From Bacteroidia bacterium (GTDB lineage: Bacteria; Bacteroidota; Bacteroidia; Bacteroidales; JAPLDU01), in contig JAPLDU010000085.1 in the NCBI GenBank assembly GCA_026391255.1, forward strand, positions 28,891 through 92,890: a stretch of 64,000 nucleotides of DNA. The letters run 5' to 3'. The notes beneath the pieces were generated by a model. That model searched no databases. It saw only the letters and a program-made list of their open reading frames with translations, and was not told the origin of the DNA. Below are positions 37,667 through 47,536 of this stretch, in pieces. The translations under genes and the position numbers were made by a program. Position 1 is the stretch's first letter; every line of letters starts with the position of its first letter.

Positions 37667-37977
37667 CTGTTTTAAATTTTTACCAGATAATTTTCAGCAT
37701 TTTTTCTTCTTACTTTTTGTCGTCACAAATAGTAAGCAAAAAAGACTTAACGTCCGCCACGGCGTTCGCCAAAGGCGTAGAACTCGTTCCGTCTCGGTCT
37801 TCGGCAAGCTCAGACACCATCCTCGACTTCACTCACACAGCAATTCGTTGATCAGGAATTTTTTATTTTATGCTTCGCACGCATTTATTTTGAAAATATT
37901 TAAAAAAATGACTTTCCCCATATTCTTTTTACAAAAATTTAACCACGAAAGCCCTGTGCGTTAGCCGTCCATGAACT
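37667..37977 (-). repeat. MITE-like element, family A copy 4, reversed and truncated
   Basis: It opens with 'CTGTTTTAAATTTTTACCAG', the right end of the element in reverse, and runs through the GACGACAAAAAGT hairpin region to 'CTGTGCGTTAGCCGTCCATG', where similarity stops midway in the long central hairpin. A detached fragment 'CTTAGCGAAGCAGTCTCACG' occurs near 38049 in the other orientation. Confidence 0.65.
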
Positions 37978-38181
37978 TTGCGATTTAGATATTAGAAGAT
38001 ATTATTATATCAAATGATCACGCGTACTTCTTAAATCTAAAATCGTTAACTTAGCGAAGCAGTCTCACGAACACCTAAAAATAAAAAAATGTTTGTGAGT
38101 TATCCTTGTTCTTAAATCAAAAAAGTATGATTTAAAGACAAACCTGATTATATTAAACTAAAATTATATTAAATCGAAATT

Positions 38182-38345
38182 AATCTATTACATAAATCTT
38201 GATTATTCCACTAAATATCACTCGATTGTATTCGTAATTCGTAATTCTAAAATTAATATAATCTATTACATAAATCTTGATTATTCCACTAAATATCACT
38301 CGATTGTATTCGTAATTCGTAATTCGTAATTCTAAAATTAATAAA
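38182..38345 (+). repeat. Tandem duplication of a 78-bp unit with GTAATTC heptads
   Basis: 'AATCTATTACATAAATCTTG' to 'GTAATTCTAAAATTAAT' occurs at 38182 and again at 38260. The second copy has three GTAATTC heptads where the first has two, showing slippage. The unit is almost unchanged between copies, so the duplication is recent. A diverged single copy lies at 22093. Confidence 0.75.
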
Positions 38346-38360
38346 ATTACAGGGATACCC

Positions 38361-40703
38361 TTATCTATCCGGCTTTATCCACTGGTTATTAATGAACAGG
38401 CATGAATCGGGAACCGCCGTGAGCCTGTATACGTCATTATTCGCCTCACGGATCAGGAGATCGTCAATGATAAATGAGGTTTTAAGTGCGTCATCCCCTT
38501 TAATGACAACCGACACAAGGTCAGACGGATTCTCTACTTTGAAATTCATCTCAAGCAATGTCCAGTCACCGTTAATTACCTGGCTGTATGCAGGATTGCC
38601 AATATTGGTCCATTTCTCAGTCTTTCCGTTGGTCTCAATAATGATGGTCATCAGGTTGAACCTGTCCTGCCCGTAGTTATCGCCGTTATTGTAAATCCAG
38701 TAACTCAACGAATATGACTTTGTGGGGTCAAAAGTGCCGGAGACAAAAGAGGCAAGTTTTGTATAGTCACGGAGATATCCTTTTGCAGCGCCTGTCTCGC
38801 CGTACCAGGTCTCCGATGGCATGGAATGAAAGTCATCAAAATAAATGAAAGAGGTTGTGTCGCTGACCTGAAAGCCATTCTTTCCTTCAAGGGCCGTAAG
38901 TTTCTTTTTGAATTCCTGCAACTCACGGGTAGAAGTATTCTCAAACAGTTCGGAACGGCTGATGGAATAAGCTGAAAAATCAATGGTAGCAAGAAGCAGA
39001 TGGCTACGTTTCAGAATATCATTTTCATATCCGGTAAGTTCTTCATTACTGCAAATGACAAGGAATGGCCTGTCATCTGTCATGTCAGCTTCAATTGTTT
39101 TTTTATAAAAACCCGGCGACATCAGTTGAACACATTTCCTAGCTTCAGGAATTGAAGTATGGGCCAGGTAACTGCCAACCAGCGGCTTGTGCAAACGGTA
39201 CGAAGCCAGCACACTCCATTTTAGGATTTTATCCGTGCCTTTCTGTTCAAAGTTCTCTGATCCTTTGTGGTAATAAGGAAGGGGAATGATCGCCTGGTAC
39301 TTTTCAATGCCAGGTATGTCCGATAAACGGCTGATCTCTGAATTTTCAATTGGATTAAACAGGTTTTTGATTCTTAATGCTCGTTCTGCAATACTCTGGT
39401 GGTAAGGGATTCCTTCGCAGAGATATGTGAGTGGGAGTAAACAGATGATCAAAGCCGGTATCTTCCATTTTCCGGAAATGAAATATTCCCGTGCCTGGTT
39501 CAGCTTGTAGACTGACCAAATGGTAATTGCATAAAACAGTATCCAGGTAAAACGGCCGGAAGCCCTGAACTGTTTAATAAAAGGAAACCAGTTAAGTAAA
39601 AAACCCATGTTCAGCCGGAAAGGAAACCCCATGGAAAATAAAAAGAAAATGATTCCCGTGATCATTAGCGAAGTCAGGATCAGTGGCCTGTTCTTCCATC
39701 CGTGGAAACTGTAAATACCTTTGCCGATTACACGGCAGATATAAATAAACCATGAAACCAGGATAACTGCCAGCGATAACACTCCGATATAGGCATATCC
39801 TTCATATTTAAAATTATCGTAAGGAATTACGGATGATATGATTTTCTGCTCCATGGCGCTGTTTGGAAGGAATACAGACTTCAGGTCGGCATTATAAACC
39901 AGGAAACCATAGGGATTGGTAGTTCTTCCGGTATGATGGTCGGTTAAGGTAACCAGTAGTTTGAAAGCAAGCAAAGGCAAGGCCACGCTGATAAACAGTT
40001 TTGTATAATTGATCAGGCTCATTCTTAAATCCCTGAACTGCAGGATATAGGTGATCAGCCAATGGAACAACACCAATATTACCGAGATAATTCCCAGGTA
40101 TGGATGAACACAAAACCAGCAAAAACAAATGATAAAGAAGACGAAAGAAAGTAGTAATTTCCTTCCTGACGATTCTGCAACGATGATCAGATATATGGTC
40201 AGAGGGATAAAAAAGCTGAAAGCCAATGAAAAATGTCCGCCCATCCTTTGAACCTGTGGTGCCAGGAATGATATGCACAAAGAAGCAATAACAGCTAACA
40301 AATAATTAATTTTCAGCCTATTAAATATAAGAAATAAAAAGCAGGACGAAACAAGTACTGACAGCAACATCAGCATATTGGTGATTCCCACCGGGTGATC
40401 CGCAACAGTGGGAAAAACTTTTCCTGTCAGCCGGGCAATTGAGGCAAACAGAGGCATATTTACCGAATAGAAAATACTCTCTCCATAAGGATAATTCATA
40501 CCGTCGAACTGGAAAAAATCCTTGTCGTACCTGGCATGCCAGCCAAAATTATAATAGCTGCTGATACCATCTCCGGTATCACTGAAAAGATATTTATCAG
40601 GATGAAAAACCAGGTCACCGTATAATATTGTCAGGATGATAAATGAAATCGCCACTGTCAATATCACTAACAGGCCGGTACTTTTGAATTTCCCTGTTTT
40701 CAT
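38361..40703 (-). CDS. Polytopic membrane protein, GT-C glycosyltransferase-like, unknown function
   Basis: 780 residues. About 11-12 membrane helices lie between residues 10 and ~450. The first outside loop has acidic 'YLFSDTGDGISSYYNFGWHA', the place where GT-C enzymes carry their catalytic acid. Residues ~500-780 are soluble and beta-rich, ending with a carbohydrate-binding-like stretch ('SWTLLEM' region, 'VVIKGDDALKTSFIIDDLLI'). It probably transfers sugars from a lipid carrier at the outer face, but no named family is certain. Two more polytopic proteins follow in the same direction. Confidence 0.6.
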   Translation of the reverse strand: MKTGKFKSTGLLVILTVAISFIILTILYGDLVFHPDKYLFSDTGDGISSYYNFGWHARYDKDFFQFDGMNYPYGESIFYSVNMPLFASIARLTGKVFPTVADHPVGITNMLMLLSVLVSSCFLFLIFNRLKINYLLAVIASLCISFLAPQVQRMGGHFSLAFSFFIPLTIYLIIVAESSGRKLLLSFVFFIICFCWFCVHPYLGIISVILVLFHWLITYILQFRDLRMSLINYTKLFISVALPLLAFKLLVTLTDHHTGRTTNPYGFLVYNADLKSVFLPNSAMEQKIISSVIPYDNFKYEGYAYIGVLSLAVILVSWFIYICRVIGKGIYSFHGWKNRPLILTSLMITGIIFFLFSMGFPFRLNMGFLLNWFPFIKQFRASGRFTWILFYAITIWSVYKLNQAREYFISGKWKIPALIICLLPLTYLCEGIPYHQSIAERALRIKNLFNPIENSEISRLSDIPGIEKYQAIIPLPYYHKGSENFEQKGTDKILKWSVLASYRLHKPLVGSYLAHTSIPEARKCVQLMSPGFYKKTIEADMTDDRPFLVICSNEELTGYENDILKRSHLLLATIDFSAYSISRSELFENTSTRELQEFKKKLTALEGKNGFQVSDTTSFIYFDDFHSMPSETWYGETGAAKGYLRDYTKLASFVSGTFDPTKSYSLSYWIYNNGDNYGQDRFNLMTIIIETNGKTEKWTNIGNPAYSQVINGDWTLLEMNFKVENPSDLVSVVIKGDDALKTSFIIDDLLIREANNDVYRLTAVPDSCLFINNQWIKPDR

Positions 40704-40794
40704 ATCATATTCCCACGGGAAGGTCTGGTTCCCTGTAAAATAATTATATGAGGTTTTTTGTGGCTAATATTTTTGAATATTAAAATTCAGTATC

Positions 40795-41040
40795 ATTATT
40801 GTCCGTTAAATTTTTATGTCGTCACCAGGTGACTTAAATACCACAATTTATTTCTTTCTACAAAGATCTCATCCCTACGGGATTAAAGTTGTTATGTATC
40901 AGATAAACCCCGTCAGGGGTGAAATCTTTGTAGAAAAGTATTCCTGACAACAATAAGCCCTGTAGGGGCGAAATCTTTTGAAAACTCATACATTCGAGGG
41001 ATTTAAGATGCTTTATTATGTTTTCTCTGAACATCGGTGA
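40795..41040 (+). repeat. Composite REP element, copy 2
   Basis: It repeats the block at 18175-18405 in the same order: GTCACCAGGTGAC, ATCCCTACGGGAT, CCCCGTCAGGGGTG, CCCTGTAGGGGC, 'GAGGGATTTAAGATG'. In the first palindrome both differences from copy 1 (ACTACGT versus ACCAGGT) lie in the core, while the arms keep pairing. It occupies the gap upstream of the 780-residue membrane protein gene. Confidence 0.75.
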
Positions 41041-41079
41041 TTCCGTACAGTACAAATAAACGAAATTATATGAACCTCA

Positions 41080-41952
41080 TCAATCAGTTATAATTGAGAT
41101 ATTCTTCATCTCTTTATTATTGTAATATATTCCACCAAGAGAAACCATGGCAGTGATTAGGTAAAAGAGCAAACCAGCCAGAACGCCGACGTTTACATCA
41201 AGATGCAATAAAATTGTCCCGCCTAAAAATGTGATCTCCCTGGCGCCTGCCCCTCCAATGGTAACCGGAATGGTCGCCGCTACAGATGAAATCAGGAAAA
41301 TAAAAAGATACTCCGGGTAATGGTCATTCAGTCCTGTTGAGTTTAGAATCAGAACGGCACAGGCCAGTTGAGAAGCCTGAATCACCAGGGATAGCATATT
41401 GGTACGAAGAAGAATATTCTGGTAAGTCCTGAAATAATAACGAATAAACAGGTAAAACAACACATATGAGAGGGGAATGACAAACCAGAAATAATTGAAT
41501 CCGACATTGTTAGGATTAAATAAACAGAAAAAGAAAACAGCCAGGTTCAGTAAGGCGAGAAGCCCGCTAAGACGGTCAATGCGAGCAGCACGGGTAAACT
41601 CTTTCATACTGATACCAGCGTGTTTATTCAGAAAATATAATTTATAACTATCTCCGCCTTTTCCACCCGGAAGAAACAGGTCGTGGTACATTCCGAGAAT
41701 ATACAGTTTGGTGTTACTGGCATCGCTGATTTTAACCCCCGTTGTACTGAGAAAATGATTAAGCCGAATAGCCGATGTCCATTTGGAAAGAATGAACAGT
41801 CCGATGGCCGGAAGAAGCACGAGAGGGTGGGATTTAATCAGCACATTCCAAAAAACGGTAATATCAATCGTTTGATAAACAAATACCAGGAGGGTAGCGG
41901 AAATACCCAGTTTCAGAAATAGTCTCAGCCGGTTTTTAGACTTTGGATTCAC
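41080..41952 (-). CDS. Flippase-like membrane protein (lysylphosphatidylglycerol synthase TM / UPF0104 family)
   Basis: 290 residues and about eight membrane helices. 'LFILSKWTSAIRLNHFL' (~52-68), 'MYHDLFLPGGKGGDSYKLYF' (~88-107), 'RIDRLSGLLALL' and 'IPVTIGGAGAREITFLGG' (~226-243) are the conserved stretches of the AglD/MprF-TM family. These proteins are linked to lipid flipping or glycan assembly. It stands between two larger polytopic proteins, which fits a surface glycan or lipid pathway. Confidence 0.82.
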   Translation of the reverse strand: MNPKSKNRLRLFLKLGISATLLVFVYQTIDITVFWNVLIKSHPLVLLPAIGLFILSKWTSAIRLNHFLSTTGVKISDASNTKLYILGMYHDLFLPGGKGGDSYKLYFLNKHAGISMKEFTRAARIDRLSGLLALLNLAVFFFCLFNPNNVGFNYFWFVIPLSYVLFYLFIRYYFRTYQNILLRTNMLSLVIQASQLACAVLILNSTGLNDHYPEYLFIFLISSVAATIPVTIGGAGAREITFLGGTILLHLDVNVGVLAGLLFYLITAMVSLGGIYYNNKEMKNISIITD

Positions 41953-42063
41953 CTTAATTTAATAAAACAAAGTAAGAAATTATAACTGTTTTAAAACCGT
42001 ATAAATTATCTTATGTGTTTGATTATTATTGTATTAATTTGTTTTTCATACCCTCCCTTTTTT

Positions 42064-42154
42064 CCCCTCCCTGCTGGCAGGGAGGGGATTGTTCGCTATG
42101 TTATATGCCAGAAATTCGCAGGGATCAGTTCCCCTCCTTGCTCGCAGGGAGGGG
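42064..42154. repeat. Pair of C-rich hairpins
   Basis: CCCCTCCCTGCTGGCAGGGAGGGG, in two segments at 42064-42087, and its variant at 42131-42154 form 10-11 bp stems, 43 bp apart, followed by 'TTAGGGGCGGGT'. They lie between convergent-spaced membrane protein genes and are strong terminator or REP candidates. Confidence 0.7.
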
Positions 42155-42231
42155 TTAGGGGCGGGTAAAAAAAGCACATATCAAAAAATTGAAATATTAA
42201 TAAATTCAAAACAGTCTCTTTAAACAGCTTA

Positions 42232-43698
42232 TCAGCCATTATTATCATCATCCTCCAGTAGACGGTATATTCCATGCGGAAGGCTGAAATAACGTTTACT
42301 TAATTCATCTGAATTGGACTTCAGGTCAAATATCACTTTCAGAAAAAGATTTTCCTGGTTCAGGTCAATTTCGTCAAGCTCGTTATTATTCACAATATAA
42401 ATTGTACGGGCGTCATCCGGTGAATCAAGGGAGCTGATGATAAGCGTTTCGATAGAGAATGCCCATGGTACCATCACATCCTCCATTTTTACCTTGCTCT
42501 TGGGAATCAGGAACTTTCTTTCATCAAAACGCTTTGTACTTTCTACCAGGTTTTTTATATAGGAAATACGTTCATGGTAAACCTTACCGATATTGTAAAT
42601 ATGTATAAAACTGACTGTTGCAATAATAATCAAAAATGATGTTTTCAGCCAGGCATTGAATTTTGCATTATAGATCAATTCATGAATAAAGGGCAGCAGA
42701 ATAAAATAATTGACTGTCATGAAGTCTTTTTCCATCATAATATTTGCATCACCCTGCCTGAATACAAAACAGGTTATGAGAAGAAACAGCATGACAGATA
42801 TGATGATCAGAGCTGCTTCAGCGATTTTCTTTTTAATGATCAGCCAAATTAATAATATTACGAGAATAATCTGTGGCATCAGGTAGATTGACCAGAGACG
42901 GCTGACAACCCATTGAGTACTGTAATACTGAAAGAACCCATGCAGGTTGTGGTACAGAGCGGAAATCTCCATAAGATGGCTTTTTTCATTGGAATCAGCT
43001 GCATACAGGATATTCTTAAGGAAATATAAAATCACAATAAGTAACAGCAGTGCATAATACCTGAATTGCCGAAAATATTTTTTATTGCACATATGGTACA
43101 TTACAATAAAAAATACAGCAAAAAGAGTGACCGGATGGCTGTAAACACTTAGGCAGATAATGAGAAAAGACGGGAGAAAAAACAGGACAGCCGGGTATTT
43201 TATATTCTTTAAATTATCGTAAAAATTCAGCCAGGCATAGAGTAATGTAGAAAAGACAAGACCCAGATGGGTTTCAGTTACCGGGTTATAAAAATTTTCC
43301 CACACCCCGATGATCAGGATCAGTGCGATAATCAACCCGGCGCCATCGCTTTTGAGCACATAAACGGCAATATTAAACAGCAGGTAGTATATCAGGATAA
43401 TTGAGACGGAATAAAGCATTACCACGGTTTTCAGCGAAAAGTGAAGCTTGATGGCCAGAACAGGCAACAATTGCAGCAACACCATGGTATCTCTTCCATG
43501 TTCGACAGACAGCCCGGCTGTATTCAGCATTCTAAAAATATAATAGGCAGTATCGGCATATACCATGCGTTCGAGGTAAAAGAACGCAGAAAAAATCAAC
43601 ATTATCAGGAAAATAACATGTCCGGTAATCCGATAGATTTTCAATGAAGTATTATTTTTTCTGAGCTTCAGCTCCGCCCACGATCTCGAGAATTTCAT
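42232..43698 (-). CDS. Polytopic membrane protein of unknown function
   Basis: 488 residues. About ten membrane helices ('HVIFLIMLIFSAFFYLERMV' is the first), with 'VYADTAYYIFRMLN' in the first loop and 'VTETHLGLVFSTLLYAWLNF' further on, and a soluble C-terminal ~110 residues. It has a GT-C-like layout but no clear family. The start at 43698 overlaps the end of atpG by 47 bp; the next Met (residue 33) would lose part of the first helix. The overlap suggests it is co-transcribed with the ATP synthase genes. Confidence 0.6.
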   Translation of the reverse strand: MKFSRSWAELKLRKNNTSLKIYRITGHVIFLIMLIFSAFFYLERMVYADTAYYIFRMLNTAGLSVEHGRDTMVLLQLLPVLAIKLHFSLKTVVMLYSVSIILIYYLLFNIAVYVLKSDGAGLIIALILIIGVWENFYNPVTETHLGLVFSTLLYAWLNFYDNLKNIKYPAVLFFLPSFLIICLSVYSHPVTLFAVFFIVMYHMCNKKYFRQFRYYALLLLIVILYFLKNILYAADSNEKSHLMEISALYHNLHGFFQYYSTQWVVSRLWSIYLMPQIILVILLIWLIIKKKIAEAALIIISVMLFLLITCFVFRQGDANIMMEKDFMTVNYFILLPFIHELIYNAKFNAWLKTSFLIIIATVSFIHIYNIGKVYHERISYIKNLVESTKRFDERKFLIPKSKVKMEDVMVPWAFSIETLIISSLDSPDDARTIYIVNNNELDEIDLNQENLFLKVIFDLKSNSDELSKRYFSLPHGIYRLLEDDDNNG

Positions 43699-44530
43699 TT
43701 GTAATTGAAGACTGGCGGGCTTTATTGTAATTCAGCCTCAGGTCATGTAATAACTCTGTTGCATTATCGGTAGCCTTGTGCATTGCAGTCATACGTGCGC
43801 CATGTTCGGCAGCATTTGAGTCAAGCAGAGCCTTGTAAAACTGGATTCTCAATGATTGAGGGATCAGTTCACGCACAATATTCTCTTTGGATGGTTCGAA
43901 TATATAATCATGTTTGAGCCTGGTTATATTATCTTTTTTCAGTTCAACAGGCAGAAATGTTTCAGTTGTGAGTAGCTGTACAGCAGCATTTTTAAACTGG
44001 TTATATACCAGCTCGATCCTGTCGTACTCACCACTCAGGAACTTTGCAGTTAATAAGTCAGCCAGTGTCACTATTTCTTCATAATCCAGTTTATCGAGGA
44101 TAGTATGGTAATCATATGTCACATCGATTTTTTTGAATCTAAGTAAATCACTTGCTTTTTTCCCGATGGTCAGGAAATCAACCCTATTATTTTTGAATAG
44201 TTCAGGGTATTTAACTGAGGCCAGACTGAGTGCTTTTCTGATGGCATTTGAATTGAAGGCTCCGCACAATCCACGGTTTGAAGTGATCAGCACTATCAGA
44301 ACCCGGTTGATCCCGCTCCTGCGTGAATAGTGATTATCATCAGGTGAATCGAGGCTTCCGGCAAGGTTGATGAGTATCTCGTGTAATTTATTGGCATAAG
44401 GACGCATCTGAAGAATAATGTCCTGAGCTTTGCGCAGCTTGGAAGCAGAAACCAGTTTCATAGCGCTGGTGATCTGTCTGGTCGAATTCACCGACGAAAT
44501 CCTGGTACGTATTTCTTTCAGATTGGCCAT
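43652..44530 (-). CDS. atpG: ATP synthase gamma subunit
   Basis: 292 residues. The central rotor shaft of F1. 'KEIRTRISSVNSTRQITSAM' at the N-terminus and 'EHGARMTAMHKATDNATELL' plus 'NKARQSSITNEILEIVGGAE' at the C-terminus form the coiled coil; 'LITSNRGLCGAFNSNAIR' is the middle signature. Last atp gene of the cluster; atpD and atpC are absent from this window. The 69-bp gap from atpA contains 7-bp repeats (GACTTAC). Confidence 0.95.
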   Translation of the reverse strand: MANLKEIRTRISSVNSTRQITSAMKLVSASKLRKAQDIILQMRPYANKLHEILINLAGSLDSPDDNHYSRRSGINRVLIVLITSNRGLCGAFNSNAIRKALSLASVKYPELFKNNRVDFLTIGKKASDLLRFKKIDVTYDYHTILDKLDYEEIVTLADLLTAKFLSGEYDRIELVYNQFKNAAVQLLTTETFLPVELKKDNITRLKHDYIFEPSKENIVRELIPQSLRIQFYKALLDSNAAEHGARMTAMHKATDNATELLHDLRLNYNKARQSSITNEILEIVGGAEAQKK

Positions 44531-44599
44531 TTGTCAAAAGAGCGTTGAATTATGAGTGATGAGTGATGACTTACGACTTACGACTTACGACTAATTTCC

Positions 44600-46180
44600 T
44601 TACACTTTATAAGTTGACGCCAGTTCAACTGCCAGTTTCTGGAGAGTATCAATAACCTGGTCAGTCAGCTGGCCCTGCCGTAATAATTCGAGAATGTCAG
44701 CATGCCGGATTTCGAGATATTCGAGGAATTTGCCTTCAAACTCCCTGATCCTGCCAACAGGCACATTCATAAGCAAACCCCTGGTACCACAGAAAATAAT
44801 AGCGATCTGCTTTTCTACAGAAAGCGGGGAATACTGATTTTGTTTAAGAATTTCCACATTTCTGGCTCCTTTACTCAATACTGCTTTTGTAGCAGCATCG
44901 AGATCAGAACCGAATTTTGCAAATGCTTCCAGTTCGCGGTATTGAGCCTGGTCAAGTTTCAGAGTGCCCGCTACTTTTTTCATTGCTTTCTGCTGGGCAT
45001 TTCCACCCACACGCGAGACTGAGATACCTACGTTGATAGCAGGGCGCACACCGGAATTGAAGAGGTTTGACTCAAGAAAAATCTGTCCATCAGTGATAGA
45101 GATCACATTGGTCGGGATATATGCCGAAACGTCACCTGCCTGGGTTTCGATGATAGGAAGTGCGGTCAGCGAGCCTCCTCCTTTTACCATTCCTTTGATT
45201 GAAGGAGGAATATCATTCATCTGGCGGGCAATCTCATCAGAGTTAATGATCTTGGCGGCTCTTTCAAGTAACCTTGAATGCAGGTAAAAGATATCGCCAG
45301 GGTAGGCTTCGCGTCCGGGCGGACGACGAAGGAGAAGTGATACTTCGCGGTAGGAGACAGCCTGTTTCGAAAGGTCGTCATAGATGCAGAGCGCCGGGCG
45401 TCCTGTATCTCGGAAAAATTCTCCGATGGCAGCACCGGCATATGGGGCATAGAACTGCAATGCTGCAGGATCTGATGCGGTGGCGCACACAACAACTGTA
45501 TAGTCCAAAGCGCCATATTTTTCAAGAGTCTTGGCTATTCCGGCCACTGTTGAGCCTTTCTGTCCGATAGCCACATATACGCAATAAACCGGGTTACCTT
45601 TTTCAAAATTTCCCCGCTGATTTATGATTGTATCGAGGGCAATAGCCGTTTTACCGGTCTGGCGGTCACCAATGAGAAGCTCGCGCTGACCCCTGCCGAT
45701 CGGTATCATGGCATCAATAGCCTTGATGCCGGTCTGTATGGGTTCGTTCACAGGCTGCCGGTAAATAACACCAGGTGCTTTCCGTTCAAAGGGCATCTCG
45801 TACAACTGTCCTGTTATTGGTCCTTTCCCGTCAATCGGATCACCGGTAGTATTGATAACACGTCCAAGAAGACCTTCACCAACATTAATATGTGCAATAT
45901 GGCTTGTGCGCCTGACGATATCGCCTTCCCTGATATCATCTGATGATCCCATCATCACAACTCCTACATTATCCTCTTCAAGGTTGAGAACAATTCCTTT
46001 CACCCCGTTTGAAAATTCAACCAGTTCATTCGACTGGACCTTTGATAAACCATAAACACGGGCAATTCCGTCACCTACCTGAAGTACAGTGCCGATTTCT
46101 TCAAATTCGGTACTGGTAGTAAGTCCTTCAATCTGCTGTTTTAAAATCTGAGATACTTCTGCAGGTTTAATGTCGTTCAT
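44600..46180 (-). CDS. atpA: ATP synthase alpha subunit
   Basis: 526 residues from the ATG at 46180 ([15 protein letters not shown]); a TTG two codons earlier is in frame but less likely. Non-catalytic nucleotide-binding subunit of F1: P-loop '[14 protein letters not shown]' (~169-182), '[20 protein letters not shown]' and the arginine finger region '[11 protein letters not shown]'. The start lies 2 nt behind the stop of a PIN-toxin gene, an insertion into the normal atpH-atpA junction. Confidence 0.96.
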   Translation of the reverse strand: MNDIKPAEVSQILKQQIEGLTTSTEFEEIGTVLQVGDGIARVYGLSKVQSNELVEFSNGVKGIVLNLEEDNVGVVMMGSSDDIREGDIVRRTSHIAHINVGEGLLGRVINTTGDPIDGKGPITGQLYEMPFERKAPGVIYRQPVNEPIQTGIKAIDAMIPIGRGQRELLIGDRQTGKTAIALDTIINQRGNFEKGNPVYCVYVAIGQKGSTVAGIAKTLEKYGALDYTVVVCATASDPAALQFYAPYAGAAIGEFFRDTGRPALCIYDDLSKQAVSYREVSLLLRRPPGREAYPGDIFYLHSRLLERAAKIINSDEIARQMNDIPPSIKGMVKGGGSLTALPIIETQAGDVSAYIPTNVISITDGQIFLESNLFNSGVRPAINVGISVSRVGGNAQQKAMKKVAGTLKLDQAQYRELEAFAKFGSDLDAATKAVLSKGARNVEILKQNQYSPLSVEKQIAIIFCGTRGLLMNVPVGRIREFEGKFLEYLEIRHADILELLRQGQLTDQVIDTLQKLAVELASTYKV

Positions 46181-46182
46181 AT

Positions 46183-46581
46183 TCAATATATTATTTCTTT
46201 AGGATCTAATGTTTTAGAATCAAGTTTTTTAAGGTTTTCATTCAAAGTAACAATGATAAGATCATATTTTCTGGCGCATTCAAGAAGGTAAGCATCCTCG
46301 TATTCAAGATTGTGGCCTTCCATTCCGGTGATTACCTGGTTAATTTCTTCAGGATTGAGAGAAACAACTGTGATTTTTCCATTATTGAACAGATCATTCA
46401 GCAGGGTAATGAGCTCGTTTTTCTTATCAAAACGCAACATCAGAAAAACAAGGGAGTGCAGGGATATATCACTGATAAACAATTCCCTGGTATATGTCTG
46501 AGCCAGGAATTCGGCAATTTCTTCTGACCTCCTTTGATTCAGCAGGCGTTCTATCCAGATATTTGTATCAACCAGGTACAT
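46183..46581 (-). CDS. PIN-domain (VapC-like) ribonuclease toxin inside the atp operon
   Basis: 132 residues. '[16 protein letters not shown]' gives the first active-site Asp (D5); acidic residues in '[20 protein letters not shown]' (~92-111) complete the PIN site, with '[10 protein letters not shown]' after it. Probable Mg2+-dependent RNase of a type II toxin-antitoxin pair. It starts 2 nt behind its antitoxin gene and stops (TGA) 2 nt before atpA. No promoter of its own is visible. It is intact, with no frameshift. Confidence 0.85.
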   Translation of the reverse strand: MYLVDTNIWIERLLNQRRSEEIAEFLAQTYTRELFISDISLHSLVFLMLRFDKKNELITLLNDLFNNGKITVVSLNPEEINQVITGMEGHNLEYEDAYLLECARKYDLIIVTLNENLKKLDSKTLDPKEIIY

Positions 46582-46583
46582 AA

Positions 46584-46799
46584 TTATTTTTTACGTTCAA
46601 ATGCTTTTCTCTGTAATTCAATAGATGTATAATGCTTTTTCTGTTCGCACAGTGAGCCCGCCCAATTCTGATTCAGCATGCCGCCCTTGAATTTCTTACC
46701 TTTTTTTTCAATAAGAAAATCAATAAAATCATTCAACTCATCGTAATATTCGGCAGGTAATTTGGATAATTTCAATTCCAGTTCTTCGCTGACTCTCAT
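46584..46799 (-). CDS. VapB-like antitoxin (DUF2281-type) inside the atp operon
   Basis: 71 residues. 'LSKLPAEYYDELNDFIDFLI' is the helical start and 'NQNWAGSLCEQKKHYTSIEL' followed by 'QRKAFERKK' the toxin-binding tail typical of DUF2281 antitoxins paired with PIN toxins. It begins 2 nt after the atpH stop and ends 2 nt before the PIN gene. Because the upstream DNA is atpH coding sequence, the pair is probably expressed from the atp promoter. Confidence 0.8.
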   Translation of the reverse strand: MRVSEELELKLSKLPAEYYDELNDFIDFLIEKKGKKFKGGMLNQNWAGSLCEQKKHYTSIELQRKAFERKK

Positions 46800-46801
46800 A
46801 A

Positions 46802-47359
46802 TTACATTTTTTTGTCAAAAGAGGTATTTACAATTTCTTTCCTGATATGGTCCAATTTTGCCCTGACACTGGAATTATATAACAAATCTTCCACCTGAAG
46901 GATAAAGCCGCCAATCAGGCTGACGTCTGTATTACGGGTAAGTTCCACCTGTGATTTGAACAGACCTGAAGTAATATCCGTTATCCCGAGGTAAATTGCT
47001 TCGGGCATAGGAACTGCTGTGCTGAAAACAACTGTTTTAATACCCTTATCTGCCCGGTAAATATCATTAAAATTCCGGCAGATGTCAGAAAGATGCTGTT
47101 CACGTTTATTCGTAGTAACGAGGCTAAGAAAATTCAGGCTCATTTCATTGATCCTGCCATCAAAAAGGCGGTGAAGGACCTGCTTTTTCGCCAGTGGTTT
47201 AACCACAGGATTTGAGAAATATGCATGTATCTCTTCAGATTCTTTTATAACCCGGTAAATCAGGTTAATATCATTTCTTACCGGTTCAAGCAGGTTCTTC
47301 TCTTTTGCCAGTAAAAACAAAGCTTTTGCGTAACGTACAGCTATTTTGCTCTGGTTCAT
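46802..47359 (-). CDS. atpH: ATP synthase delta subunit
   Basis: 185 residues. 'SKIAVRYAKALFLLAKEKNL' is the N-terminal OSCP/delta signature and 'GGFILQVEDLLYNSSVRAKL' the C-terminal one. Links F1 to the peripheral stalk. The gap of 177 bp to atpF (47360-47536) contains heptad repeats (GAGTGAT, GTAAATC) and no gene. The normal next gene atpA is displaced by the toxin-antitoxin pair. Confidence 0.93.
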   Translation of the reverse strand: MNQSKIAVRYAKALFLLAKEKNLLEPVRNDINLIYRVIKESEEIHAYFSNPVVKPLAKKQVLHRLFDGRINEMSLNFLSLVTTNKREQHLSDICRNFNDIYRADKGIKTVVFSTAVPMPEAIYLGITDITSGLFKSQVELTRNTDVSLIGGFILQVEDLLYNSSVRAKLDHIRKEIVNTSFDKKM

Positions 47360-47536
47360 CTTTGAGTGATGAGTGATGAATTATGAGTGATGAGTTATAA
47401 GTTAATTATCATTTTATCGTAATACCTGAAAACATCTCTAATTAGTGTTAATCCATAAATTCAAATACTTCTGAATTCGTAAATCGTAAATCGTAATTCG
47501 TAAATCCTTGTTCTTAAATCAGTTTAAAGACTATCT

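Noticed and set aside
45217-45525. Long ORFs antisense to atpA, the OmpA gene (28144-28629) and the lipoprotein gene (11956-12429)
   Set aside because: Shadows of strongly conserved genes on the other strand; products have no recognisable features.
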